DNA of 45,726 nucleotides from an uncultured Eubacteriales bacterium (GTDB lineage Bacteria; Bacillota; Clostridia; Oscillospirales; Oscillospiraceae), in assembly GCA_902477055.1 (NCBI GenBank), contig CABSFY010000002.1, forward strand, positions 1-45,726, read 5' to 3'. This document shows, in pieces, positions 8,110-15,899 of this stretch. The position numbers and the translations under genes were made by a program. A model generated the notes under the pieces. That model did not search any database and was not told where the DNA came from. It saw nothing but the letters and a program-made list of their open reading frames with translations. Each line of letters begins with the position of its first letter. Within the stretch, counting starts at the first letter, position 1.

Positions 8110-8138
8110 ATTCTAGCATAAAACCCACAAAAAGTCCA
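8110..8138 (-). promoter_or_regulatory. putative extended -10 promoter for the HAD gene
   Basis: The minus strand reads TGGACT (8133-8138), a 17-base spacer and TAGAAT (8110-8115), with TG one base before the -10. Confidence 0.5.
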
Positions 8139-8231
8139 GCAAAACGGGTACATATCACTTAGGGAGGCGTTCATAAGACAGGGCTCGGCCGAGCTGACGA
8201 GCGGCGTGTCTGCCAAGCCGGGGCGGCAGTG

Positions 8232-8276
8232 AAATAGCGGATATCCAGTGAAGGCCGGATACCCGCTATTTTTTTA
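8232..8276 (+). terminator. orphan intrinsic terminator in the long leader of the first ECF sigma operon
   Basis: AAATAGCGG/CCGCTATTT, extended by ATATCC/GGATA, forms a hairpin (arms 8232-8246 and 8257-8271) that runs into seven or more T on the plus strand. No plus-strand gene lies before it: the HAD gene runs the other way from 8055. The 374-base gap 8056-8429 therefore holds this terminator, the HAD promoter and the sigma gene SD, but no CDS that I can support. It may end a short leader transcript or small RNA. Confidence 0.8.
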
Positions 8277-8429
8277 CGGCGACGAAACGCGACCGACGGC
8301 TTTTCAGGGAGGCCTGAAGCGTCAGAGCAAGTATTTGCGTCAATTTTCAGGAAACGTGTAGTGTGCGGCGTACAGACCCGGTGTATTAGGGTGAAAAGGC
8401 CTTGATACAAACGAGAGGAGTGTGACGAT

Positions 8430-8990
8430 ATGGATGACAGCAAAATCATAGCGCTTTATCTGGACCGGTCCGAGCAAGCCATATCTGAGACTTCTAAAAA
8501 ATACGGGAGATACTGTCACTACATTGCCTATGGCATCCTACAGAACGATGAAGACGCGGAGGAGTGCGTAAACGATACCTATCTCCGCGCGTGGGAGGCG
8601 ATCCCTCCGAAGCGACCGAGCAGATTACAAACATTTCTGGGGAAAATTACACGCAACTTATCGCTCAACAAATGGGAGAAGCTGTCAGCCGAAAAGCGCG
8701 GAGCAGGGCGAGCCTCGCTGGTTCTCGACGAGCTGTCAGAGTGCATTCCTGCCGAAAAGGATACGGCGCATACCGTGGAAGCGATGGTCATCCGAGATAC
8801 CATGAACCGTTTTTTGCAGCAGCTTCCGGCAGAAACAAGAAGGCTGTTTGTTCGCCGCTATTTTTATCTGAGCCCCGTTAAGGAAATTGCAGAGGACTAC
8901 GGACTTTCCGAAAGCAAAGTGACAGTTACTCTTTTCCGTACAAGAGCGAAGCTCAAAGCTGTATTGGAGAAAGAAGGTATCACATTATGA
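8430..8990 (+). CDS. RNA polymerase sigma factor, ECF/sigma-70 family
   Basis: 186 aa. Region 2 is seen in the N-terminal half (YGRYCHYIAYGILQNDEDAE followed by ECVNDTYLRAWEAIPP), the core- and -10-binding part. Region 4 is in the C-terminal half (LPAETRRLFVRRYFYL, then VKEIAEDYGLSESKVTVTLF), a helix-turn-helix for the -35 box. No region 1.1 or 3 is present. The ATG follows GAGAGGAGTGTGACGAT. It overlaps the next gene by 4 bases (ATGA), the usual translational coupling of an ECF sigma with its anti-sigma. An orphan terminator 150 bases upstream suggests attenuation or a separate short RNA. Confidence 0.92.
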   Translation: MDDSKIIALYLDRSEQAISETSKKYGRYCHYIAYGILQNDEDAEECVNDTYLRAWEAIPPKRPSRLQTFLGKITRNLSLNKWEKLSAEKRGAGRASLVLDELSECIPAEKDTAHTVEAMVIRDTMNRFLQQLPAETRRLFVRRYFYLSPVKEIAEDYGLSESKVTVTLFRTRAKLKAVLEKEGITL

Positions 8991-10444
8991 AAAGCAAACG
9001 TCTTTTAGAGATTTTCGGAGAAATCGATGACAGGTACATTGCCGAAGCAGCGCCTGCTGTAAGAAAAGCGCACAATAAGCCGGCGTGGGTCAGGTGGGGC
9101 GCGATTGCTGCCTGTATGGTCTTGCTTATTTCCGTTTGCTTCGCCTCCTTTGCGGTTGCAGCCGAGGCAAAGGAGTATAGAGCTGCCGTTCAATTCTTTT
9201 ATGACAACGGGATGTCCACGGAGGGTCTTACCCGCGGCGAGATCAAGGAGGTGTACCGCGACATCACAACGGAGTCGTTCACCTATTCCAAGACCGCCGA
9301 GGTGATTCGCAGCAGTATTTCCTCCGCTTACGTCGGCGGGTATGAGATTGCACAGGATGACCCGACGCCGGAGGATGTGAAAAACCTTTGGAATTATAAA
9401 AACTATACCGGTCGTTTTATCCCGGTAAGCCAATCGGGCGTACACTACGAATATCATCTGGAATACAGGAAGAATGCAGCGACGGAGATCGAGCTGTTCG
9501 ATAAGAGCTGCTTTGAAAAATACGACGGAGACGACCTGCTTTGGAGCGTCACCATTTCCGATTTTTGGATAGAGGATTACAGCGTCGTGTCGGACGGCGT
9601 AATTGTCTACGGCAGAATGGATTCCTGGTCGAACGCGCAAAGCGACAAGGCATGGATGGCAAAAATCGACCTTGACGGAGCGCTTGTTTGGAAGCGGGTG
9701 CTCAATAACGGCTTTGACAGCGAGTACATTGCCGCCGTCTTGGAAAATGCCGACGGCAGCTATGCCGTCATCAGCCGCGGCGATCTGAAATATTTCTGCC
9801 TCAGCCAATACACCGCGGATGGAAAGGAAACGTACATCCGCAAAACGAAGGTGGGCAACTACGGAATCTGGAATGCTGCGCGGTTGGAGGATGGCTATAT
9901 TGTGCAGCTTGGCAGCTATATGACGAACGAGCACGCAAAAATCGTTAAGGTAGACCGCGAGGGCAATATTACCGAGTCCTTCTCCTACGGCGATGAGGCA
10001 TCCTGGTATTACATCACCGATATGCTGGAATTCAACGGGAATATCTATTTGTCCGCCTATTCCGTTCCGAAGCACGCCGGCGAGCGCGAGCTGGAGGGAA
10101 TCGTGAAGCATTTGTTTGACAATCAGCTTTTGGAGATCTCCAGCGAGGAGCTGACGCCGATGGTAAGAGAGAACTATACCGCATTGCTGCTGGTGTGTGA
10201 GCCGAGCGCAGGCGATCCGCAGGAATACTACTCTGTCAAGGGATCTCTTGGCGGAGCGCTTTCTGTGAGCGATACGGGAGAGCTGGTTTGGAATGTAGAG
10301 AGCATTACCTCCACCTTTTTCTCTCCGGCAACAAGCTCCTTCACGATCGGCGGCACAAGCAGCGTATTCCGCTACGCCTTTGATGCTTCCGGAATGCTGA
10401 TTCGTCAGGAGAAAACAGATGAGGTTTTGAATTTTAGGAGATAA
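8987..10444 (+). CDS. membrane-anchored anti-sigma-like protein with large extracellular sensor domain
   Basis: 485 aa. The N-terminal 38 residues are cytoplasmic and carry the motif LLEIFGEIDDRYIAEAAPAV, recurrent in Clostridia proteins coded right after ECF sigma genes. One membrane span follows (about 40-62, AIAACMVLLISVCFASFAVA). The remaining ~420 residues would be outside and repeat a pattern of beta strands with DGxY/DGxL turns (GALVWKRVLNNGFDSEYIA; DGSYAVISRGDLKYFCLSQY), which looks like a propeller-type sensor. The 4-base overlap with the sigma gene supports an anti-sigma or signal-receiver role. No protease or enzyme motif was seen. A bidirectional terminator follows. Confidence 0.75.
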   Translation: MKSKRLLEIFGEIDDRYIAEAAPAVRKAHNKPAWVRWGAIAACMVLLISVCFASFAVAAEAKEYRAAVQFFYDNGMSTEGLTRGEIKEVYRDITTESFTYSKTAEVIRSSISSAYVGGYEIAQDDPTPEDVKNLWNYKNYTGRFIPVSQSGVHYEYHLEYRKNAATEIELFDKSCFEKYDGDDLLWSVTISDFWIEDYSVVSDGVIVYGRMDSWSNAQSDKAWMAKIDLDGALVWKRVLNNGFDSEYIAAVLENADGSYAVISRGDLKYFCLSQYTADGKETYIRKTKVGNYGIWNAARLEDGYIVQLGSYMTNEHAKIVKVDREGNITESFSYGDEASWYYITDMLEFNGNIYLSAYSVPKHAGERELEGIVKHLFDNQLLEISSEELTPMVRENYTALLLVCEPSAGDPQEYYSVKGSLGGALSVSDTGELVWNVESITSTFFSPATSSFTIGGTSSVFRYAFDASGMLIRQEKTDEVLNFRR

Positions 10445-10455
10445 TGGAACAGAAG

Positions 10456-10495
10456 AACGGCTGGGGTCAGGCACATTGCCCGACCTCAGCCGTTT
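10456..10495. terminator. bidirectional terminator between the sigma operon and rnfB
   Basis: AACGGCTGGGGTC (10456-10468) pairs with GACCTCAGCCGTT (10482-10494), the inner GGC/GCC extending the stem, then TTTT on the plus strand. It lies between convergent transcripts. Confidence 0.8.
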
Positions 10496-10513
10496 TGATA
10501 GGCTCTATCTTGC

Positions 10514-11332
10514 TTAAAGCGGCAGCGCATCCATATCCGTGCGGAGGTTGGAGTCGGAGATCAGCTTGCGGGGGCAGACCGCCGCGCACCGGCCGCAGGA
10601 AACACACTTGGAGTAGTCGATGGTCGCCAGATTATTGATGACGTGGATGGCATCGTATTCGCACTGCTTCTCGCACAGGTGGCAGCCGATGCAGCCGATG
10701 GAGCAGAATTTCCGTGTGTTCGCGCCGCGCTGGTGGTTGGAGCAGGCGATCACGATATCCTCGCCGTGGGTGACGGGGACGATGACCTTGCGCGGACAGA
10801 TTTCGACGCACTGCATACAGCCGGTGCACTTGTCGGGGTCGATCTGTGCGACGCCGTCCTCGATGCGGATGGCATCAAACCGGCAGACCGTCAGGCAGGT
10901 GCCGAAGCCAAGGCAGCCGTTCGGGCAGGCCGAGGGACCGTTGCCGGTGACGAACATCGCGCTGCGGCAGTCGGGAATGCCGGAATAGGCGGCCTTTTGC
11001 AGATGGTGCTGGCCGCGGCACTTGACCATGGCGACCTTGCGCTCTACAGCCTGTGCCTCAACGCCCATAACGGCGGACATTTTTTCCGCCGTCTCGGAGC
11101 CGCCCGCGGCGCAAAGACCGATCGGTGCCTTGCCGTCCAGCACGGCCTGCGCATAGGCCTGACAACCCGCAAAGCCGCAGCCGCCGCAGTTGGCACCGGG
11201 GAGCGCTTCCACCAGCTTCGGCAGGCGCTCATCGACCTTGACCGCAAAAACCTTGGAGGCAATGGCGAGGACTGCGCCGAACACGGCGCCCATCACGCCG
11301 AGAATGAGGATTGCGTAAATAATTTTATCCAT
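10514..11332 (-). CDS. rnfB: Rnf electron transport complex subunit B (ferredoxin-like)
   Basis: 272 aa. RnfB is the ferredoxin-accepting Fe-S subunit of the ferredoxin:NAD+ oxidoreductase that pumps Na+ or H+. An N-terminal membrane anchor (about 3-26) is followed by the four-Cys cluster motif GANCGGCGFAGCQAYAQAV. Then come several [4Fe-4S] ferredoxin motifs: CTGCMQCVEICP, CIGCHLCEKQC and CVSCGRCAAVCP, plus the Cys-rich NGCLGFGTCLTVC. The start at 11332 is chosen from AAGGAGGGCAGCGGT directly before it. It is the last gene of the six-gene operon, 13 bases after rnfA. Confidence 0.95.
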   Translation of the reverse strand: MDKIIYAILILGVMGAVFGAVLAIASKVFAVKVDERLPKLVEALPGANCGGCGFAGCQAYAQAVLDGKAPIGLCAAGGSETAEKMSAVMGVEAQAVERKVAMVKCRGQHHLQKAAYSGIPDCRSAMFVTGNGPSACPNGCLGFGTCLTVCRFDAIRIEDGVAQIDPDKCTGCMQCVEICPRKVIVPVTHGEDIVIACSNHQRGANTRKFCSIGCIGCHLCEKQCEYDAIHVINNLATIDYSKCVSCGRCAAVCPRKLISDSNLRTDMDALPL

Positions 11333-11345
11333 ACCGCTGCCCTCC

Positions 11346-11936
11346 TTAGAATACGCGGAAGCCGGAGAAGCCCATGAACGACAGCGCCAGCAAACCCGCG
11401 GCAATCAGCGCAATGGGGAAGCCCTGAAATGCCTTCGGGCAGTCGCAGTCCTCCAGCCGCTCCCGTACCGAGGAGAACAGCAGGATTGCAACGGTAAAGC
11501 CCGCGCCGCCCATGACGCCGTAGACAACGGACTCAATAAAGCTGTAGCCGTTTTGGATATTCAGCAGCGCCACGCCGAGCACGGCGCAGTTGGTGGTGAT
11601 GAGCGGCAGGTAGATGCCCAGCGCCTGATACAGTGCCGGCAGCGCCTTTTGCAGGAACATCTCCACGAATTGCACCAACGCGGCAATGACGAGGATGAAC
11701 ACCACCGTCTGCATATATTCCAGCGAATAGGGCAGCAGGAGATATTCGTTGACCGCCCAAGTCGCGGCGGAGGCAAGCCCCATGACGAAGATGACTGCCA
11801 CACCCATGCCGAGCGCCGTGTCGAACTTTTTGGAAACGCCCATAAACGGGCAGATTCCCAAGAATTTTACAAGGATAAAGTTTTCCGCAAGGATTGCGCT
11901 GAGGGAGATGGAAAAGAGGGAGAGAAAGAGATTCAT
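11346..11936 (-). CDS. rnfA: Rnf complex subunit A (membrane)
   Basis: 196 aa, six predicted membrane spans. The N-terminus LSAILAENFILVKFLGICPF and the central LPLITTNCAVLGVALLN carry the conserved Cys residues that hold the intramembrane Fe-S cluster shared with RnfE. It starts inside the last bases of rnfE (4-base overlap), with the SD in the rnfE 3' end. Confidence 0.96.
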   Translation of the reverse strand: MNLFLSLFSISLSAILAENFILVKFLGICPFMGVSKKFDTALGMGVAVIFVMGLASAATWAVNEYLLLPYSLEYMQTVVFILVIAALVQFVEMFLQKALPALYQALGIYLPLITTNCAVLGVALLNIQNGYSFIESVVYGVMGGAGFTVAILLFSSVRERLEDCDCPKAFQGFPIALIAAGLLALSFMGFSGFRVF

Positions 11937-12574
11937 TTGATTGCCTCCTTCTTTTTCTTCTGCTCGGCCAGATGGCGGTTAAACCACTGGGAAAAGGCGA
12001 TCAGACAGCCGAGCGTCAAAAAGCCGCCAACGGGAAGAATCACGATCAGCGCAGGGTACTCCGCCGAGAGGATGCGCAGGCCGTCGTCGCCGAATACGCC
12101 CTTGCCGAAGGTGCCGCTGCCCAGCAGCTCACGGATGACGCACATCGTCACCAGTGCGACGGTGTAGCCGATGCCCTGCGTCAGACCGTCTACTGCTGAG
12201 GCCAGCACGCCGTTTTTCGACGCGAATGCCTCCGCGCGGCCAAGAATGATGCAGTTGACGACAATCAGCGGGATGAACACGCCGAGACTGTCCGACAGCG
12301 CGGGGAGAAACGCCTTTAGCAGCAGATCGACCATGGTCACAAAGCCGGCGATCACAACGATATAGGCGGCAATGCGAATTTTGTCGGGAATGACCTTGCG
12401 CAGCAGGGAAATGGCGACGTTGGAGCAGATCAGAATCAGCGTAACGGACAGGCCCATGCCGAGACCGTTAAAAAGCGTGGTCGTGATGGCCATCGTCGAG
12501 CACATACCCAGAAGCTGTCCGAGCACGGGGTTGTTGGTCAGCAATCCTTCCTTCAATTGCTTTTTGAAGTTCAT
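11933..12574 (-). CDS. rnfE: Rnf complex subunit E (membrane)
   Basis: 213 aa, six predicted spans, homologous to RnfA. Marker segments are LLTNNPVLGQLLGMCSTMAI, FIPLIVVNCIILGRAEAFAS and GIGYTVALVTMCVIRELLGS; the Cys in LGMC and VNC match the cluster ligands. The C-terminus is basic (KKKKEAIK). It overlaps rnfG and rnfA by 4 bases each. Confidence 0.96.
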   Translation of the reverse strand: MNFKKQLKEGLLTNNPVLGQLLGMCSTMAITTTLFNGLGMGLSVTLILICSNVAISLLRKVIPDKIRIAAYIVVIAGFVTMVDLLLKAFLPALSDSLGVFIPLIVVNCIILGRAEAFASKNGVLASAVDGLTQGIGYTVALVTMCVIRELLGSGTFGKGVFGDDGLRILSAEYPALIVILPVGGFLTLGCLIAFSQWFNRHLAEQKKKKEAIK

Positions 12575-13098
12575 TCCAGCACCTCCTTGACATAGCGCAG
12601 CGCCAGATTCACGCCGTCGGAAACCGCACGGCTGGTGACCGTCGCGCCGGTCAGCGCTTCGATCTGTCCGCCGTCCTTCGTCACAGCGACCTCGCCGGAC
12701 GCGCCGACGAACTGGCTGCGGAAGTCCTCGCGCGTGCAGTTTGCGCCGAGGGAGGCGGTTTCGGAATGGGAAATTACGGAAATACCGGTCACGGTACCGG
12801 ACGGGTCCACGCCGACCATCATGTCGATTGCGCCGCCGAAGCCGTTGACGCTTACGCGAATCACATATCCGGCATCGTCCGCGCGGTAGACGGCTGCAAT
12901 GCCATCGGCCTCGGCCGGAAGCTCCTCATAGCTCTGCGCCGGGAGCACCTCCTGCATGGCCTTTTCCGCTTTTTCACGGGTCAGGGTATCGATCTTTTCC
13001 CCCGTCAGCTCGTTGACAAGGCCGAGCAGCGCCGCCGTAACGGCGGTGATGAGCAGCAGTGTCAGCGTCAGGCGGAGAATGTATCGGGCGGTTTTCAT
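12571..13098 (-). CDS. rnfG: Rnf complex subunit G (covalent FMN, extracytoplasmic)
   Basis: 175 aa. One N-terminal membrane anchor (about 8-27) precedes an exported FMN-binding domain. The flavinylation motif near the C-terminus, ALTGATVTSRAV, holds the Thr that takes FMN by a phosphoester bond. GVDPSGTVTGISVISHSET is the typical preceding block. It overlaps rnfD and rnfE by 4 bases. Confidence 0.95.
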   Translation of the reverse strand: MKTARYILRLTLTLLLITAVTAALLGLVNELTGEKIDTLTREKAEKAMQEVLPAQSYEELPAEADGIAAVYRADDAGYVIRVSVNGFGGAIDMMVGVDPSGTVTGISVISHSETASLGANCTREDFRSQFVGASGEVAVTKDGGQIEALTGATVTSRAVSDGVNLALRYVKEVLE

Positions 13099-14087
13099 GC
13101 GGCCTCACCGCCCTTCTTTTTCTTCTTCTGTGTGCCGAAGCGCTTGAGCACACCGATCTTGTCGAAGAAGCCGACGCAGCAGTTCATCAGCAGGATCGCG
13201 AAGCTCACGCCCTCGACGTACGAGCCGAAGTAGCGGATGAGGATCGTCACAACGCCGCAGCCGATGCCGAAGCAAACCTGACCGGCGTGGGTGACGGGGG
13301 AGGTGGTGTAGTCCGAGGCCATGAAGATCGCGCCGAGAACCAGACCGCCGGAGAGGAGCTGATAGAGCATCCAGTCAATGCGGTCGCAGCCGCCGCGCGG
13401 GAAGATCACGGCCAGCACCGCGACCGTCGCCAGATACGCCAGCGGGATGCGCGGGGAAATGACCTTACGGATGACCAGATACACGCCGCCGAGGAGCAGC
13501 AGGAGCGCCGAGGTTTCGCCCAGACAGCCGCCGACCTTGCCGATGAAGTCGTTCAGCAGGCTCTGCGTGGGCAGCGTGCCGGCGTGCAGCGCCTGCATCG
13601 GCGTTGCCGTGGTCACCGCGTCGAGAAGGCCGCCGGTCGTGACGTTGTAGGCGCTGCCGGACATGAGCGACGGCCACGCGAACATCATAAAGGCTCTGGC
13701 CGCGAGGGCGGGGTTGACGATGTTCATGCCGATGCCGCCGAAGAGCTGCTTGACCAGCACGATGGCGAAAAAGTCGCCGATGATGAGCGCCCAATAGGGA
13801 ATGTTCGCCGGGCAGACAAAGGCCAGCAGCATCCCCGTGACGACCGCCGACCAGTCGCCGACGGTGCAGTCCTTTTTCATAATGTTGCGGTACAGCCATT
13901 CAAAGAACACGCACGCACCGGCGGAGATGAGCGTCACGGCCAGCACCCGTGCGCCGAAGAACACGACGGCACCAATCAGCGCGGGAACGAGCGCAATGCA
14001 CACGTCGCGCATGATGACCTGCGTAGAGTTGGAGCTGTGATCGTGGGGCGAGGAGGAAATCGTTAGCTTTAAGGGTTCGTATTTCAT
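13095..14087 (-). CDS. rnfD: Rnf complex subunit D (membrane, covalent FMN)
   Basis: 330 aa NqrB/RnfD-type membrane protein. Seen: the N-terminal SSSPHDHSSNSTQVIMRDVC, the segment KQLFGGIGMNIVNPALAARA and the flavin-attachment region LLDAVTTATPM. Several spans follow, with GGLVLGAIFMASDYTTSPVT near the end, a strong family marker. A basic C-terminal tail (KKKKKGG) closes it. It overlaps rnfC and rnfG by 4 bases. Confidence 0.95.
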   Translation of the reverse strand: MKYEPLKLTISSSPHDHSSNSTQVIMRDVCIALVPALIGAVVFFGARVLAVTLISAGACVFFEWLYRNIMKKDCTVGDWSAVVTGMLLAFVCPANIPYWALIIGDFFAIVLVKQLFGGIGMNIVNPALAARAFMMFAWPSLMSGSAYNVTTGGLLDAVTTATPMQALHAGTLPTQSLLNDFIGKVGGCLGETSALLLLLGGVYLVIRKVISPRIPLAYLATVAVLAVIFPRGGCDRIDWMLYQLLSGGLVLGAIFMASDYTTSPVTHAGQVCFGIGCGVVTILIRYFGSYVEGVSFAILLMNCCVGFFDKIGVLKRFGTQKKKKKGGEAA

Positions 14088-15397
14088 TTCTTCGCCTCCT
14101 TTGCCTTCGCGTCGCGGAGCATTTTCTTTGCCGTCCGGAAGCTCTGTACCAGCGGAATTTCTGCCGGGCAGTTATACGCGCAGCTTCCGCACTCGATGCA
14201 GTCCATGACGTTGCCCTTTTCCAGTGCGGCGAGGTCCTCGCGCTTCTGCGCCCGGTGCAGGAAGATGGGCATCAGGTGCATCGGGCAGACATCCACGCAC
14301 TTTCCGCAGCGGATGCAGTGCGGGTTCGGCTTGACGCGCAGGTCGCTGAGGTTGTAGCACGTCAGCGCGTTATTGCCCTTGATGGTGGCCGCGTCGAGCG
14401 TATGCTGCGCGATGCCCATCATGGGGCCGCCGACGAAGATCTTATGCGGCGTACCGTGGAAGCCGCCCGCCGCGATGATGAGATCGGCAAAGCTGGTGCC
14501 GATCGGGGCAAGGAAGTTGCCGGGGCGCTCCACGGCGTGGCCCGTCACGGTCACGGCACGGCGCACGAGCGGCATCCCGTCGTAGACCGCGTCGCAGATC
14601 GCGGCGCAGGTGGCGACGTTGAACACGGCACAGCCGACCGCAGCGGGCAGCCCGCCGGGCGGGACCTGTCGCCCGGTGACGGTCTGGATGAGCTGCTTTT
14701 CCGCGCCCTGCGGGTAGCGGACCTTCATGGTCAGCAGCTCGACATCGGCCGGGAGGTGCTTTTGCAGCGAGGCGATGGCCTCCGGCTTGTTGGCCTCCAC
14801 GCCGATGACCGTCTTTTTCGGCTGTAAAATTTTCTGAACGACGGCAAGCCCGCGCACGATGCGCTCCGGGGTCTCGCGCATCAGACGGTCGTCTGAGGTG
14901 ATGTACGGTTCGCATTCGGCACCGTTGATGATGACGGTGTCTACCTTGCCGATGCCGGACGAGAGCTTCACGTTCGTCGGGAAGCCTGCGCCGCCCATGC
15001 CGGTGATGCCCGCCTCGCGGATGATGGCGACCAGCTCCTCGCCGCTGAGGCCGTCAATGCTTTCACGGGGATGAATGTCGCGGCTGAGCGTATCGCGGCC
15101 GTCGCTTTCGATTACGACGCAAAGACCGTCTGCGCCGGAGGGCGTCGGGCGGTTTTCAACCGCAATGACCGTCCCGGAAACGGATGCGTGGACGGGAACG
15201 CACAGCCCCTTTCCGTCGCCGATCTTCTGACCGACCAGAACGCGCTGGCCGACGGAGACCAATGGCTGACACGGAGCGCCGATGTGCTGGGACATCGCAA
15301 TGCTGACGATTTTCGGGTGCAGAGGGCGGATCGGCGTATCCTTGGAAAGCTCCTTAAAGCCCCGCGGATGCACGCCGCCGAAGAATGAGCGCGCCAT
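14084..15397 (-). CDS. rnfC: Rnf complex subunit C (NADH-binding, Fe-S)
   Basis: 437 aa, soluble NAD-side subunit. The glycine-rich NADH/FMN segment is AGITGMGGAGFPTNVKL, followed by IINGAECEPYITSDDRLM and an SLBB-type region. Two C-terminal [4Fe-4S] motifs are CIRCGKCVDVCPMHLMP and CIECGSCAYNCPAEIPLV. The start follows GAGGTGATGCAACGCT. It is the first gene of rnfCDGEAB; four-base overlaps tie C-D-G-E-A together. Confidence 0.96.
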   Translation of the reverse strand: MARSFFGGVHPRGFKELSKDTPIRPLHPKIVSIAMSQHIGAPCQPLVSVGQRVLVGQKIGDGKGLCVPVHASVSGTVIAVENRPTPSGADGLCVVIESDGRDTLSRDIHPRESIDGLSGEELVAIIREAGITGMGGAGFPTNVKLSSGIGKVDTVIINGAECEPYITSDDRLMRETPERIVRGLAVVQKILQPKKTVIGVEANKPEAIASLQKHLPADVELLTMKVRYPQGAEKQLIQTVTGRQVPPGGLPAAVGCAVFNVATCAAICDAVYDGMPLVRRAVTVTGHAVERPGNFLAPIGTSFADLIIAAGGFHGTPHKIFVGGPMMGIAQHTLDAATIKGNNALTCYNLSDLRVKPNPHCIRCGKCVDVCPMHLMPIFLHRAQKREDLAALEKGNVMDCIECGSCAYNCPAEIPLVQSFRTAKKMLRDAKAKEAKK

Positions 15398-15434
15398 AGC
15401 GTTGCATCACCTCAATTCAAACTTTTACTTTGAT

Positions 15435-15443
15435 ACTATATCA
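15435..15443 (-). promoter_or_regulatory. putative extended -10 of the rnf operon promoter
   Basis: The minus strand reads TGATATAGT, an extended -10, 38 bases before the rnfC ATG. The -35 (TAGATT, 17 bases further) is poor, so regulation by an activator is possible. Confidence 0.4.
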
Positions 15444-15582
15444 CATCAAGCGCTTAAAATCTACGATTTTCGCAGCAATTTTTCGCCGGTTTGCAAAAAA
15501 TATGTGGAACCTGCACAAAAGGGATTGACAAAAAATGAATATATTTTCAAGAAATACCGGTTGCTTTTTCGACGCAATGCGC

Positions 15583-15588
15583 TATAAT
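15583..15588 (+). promoter_or_regulatory. -10 box for the glycine-riboswitch/glyA transcript
   Basis: A consensus TATAAT, 30 bases before the first aptamer stem. The -35 is weak (TTGCTT, 16-base spacer). A TTGACA at 15525-15530 has no fitting -10. Confidence 0.55.
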
Positions 15589-15617
15589 AAGGTTACAAAG
15601 AAATATACCCGTCGAAA

Positions 15618-15769
15618 CAGCGCGGGAAAGCGGTCGTTCGACCCTCCGAAGGAGCAAAACTCTCAGGAATCAAGGACCGCGCTGTGTAGGGACTCTCTGG
15701 AGAAGCTCATGCATTGAGTGCCGAAGGTGCAAGGCGAAAGCCGAATCTCTCAGGCAAAAGGACAGAGTT
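15618..15769 (+). promoter_or_regulatory. tandem glycine riboswitch (two aptamers)
   Basis: Aptamer 1 (15618-15684) is closed by CAGCGCGG/CCGCGCTG and holds CCGAAGGAGCAAAACTCTCAG. Aptamer 2 (15691-15769) is closed by GACTCT/AGAGTT and holds CCGAAGGTGCAAGGCGAAAG and AATCTCTCAGGCAAAAGGAC. Only six bases link them. This is the classic gcvT-type tandem glycine element, and glyA (glycine-serine interconversion) lies downstream. Whether glycine turns the gene on or off cannot be settled by eye. Confidence 0.95.
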
Positions 15770-15779
15770 GTATTTTACC

Positions 15780-15849
15780 GCGCGGAAGCTCTCCGCGCCG
15801 TGGAATACCTGCTATGAGTGCATCCGGAGGTTCCGGCTGCACTCTTTTT
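15780..15849 (+). terminator. riboswitch expression platform: hairpin plus intrinsic terminator before glyA
   Basis: A 7-bp hairpin GCGCGGA/TCCGCGC (15780-15798) is followed by a strong terminator: GAGTGCA-CCGG pairs with CCGG-TGCACTC (15816-15844), then five T (15845-15849). It sits 50 bases before the glyA ATG. Confidence 0.85.
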
Positions 15850-15899
15850 GTATTTTATTTGGACAGGCGCGGGAAAAGCACCCGCCCGGAGGAGGACCT

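Noticed and set aside
8174..8233. Possible short leader peptide from an ATA codon behind AGGGAGG
   Set aside because: ATA is not a credible start and no alternative start codon fits the SD.
8350..8372. ECF-type promoter GGAAAC/CGTA before the sigma gene
   Set aside because: Spacer of 13 bases is about 3 short of the known ECF class; kept only as a remark in a finding.
13059..14066. 335-codon plus-strand frame opposite rnfD
   Set aside because: Composition is Asp/Glu/His/Arg-rich shadow sequence; rnfD is certain.
15714..15899. N-terminal extension of glyA
   Set aside because: It would translate the riboswitch aptamer and terminator; the SD at 15890-15899 fixes the start at 15900.
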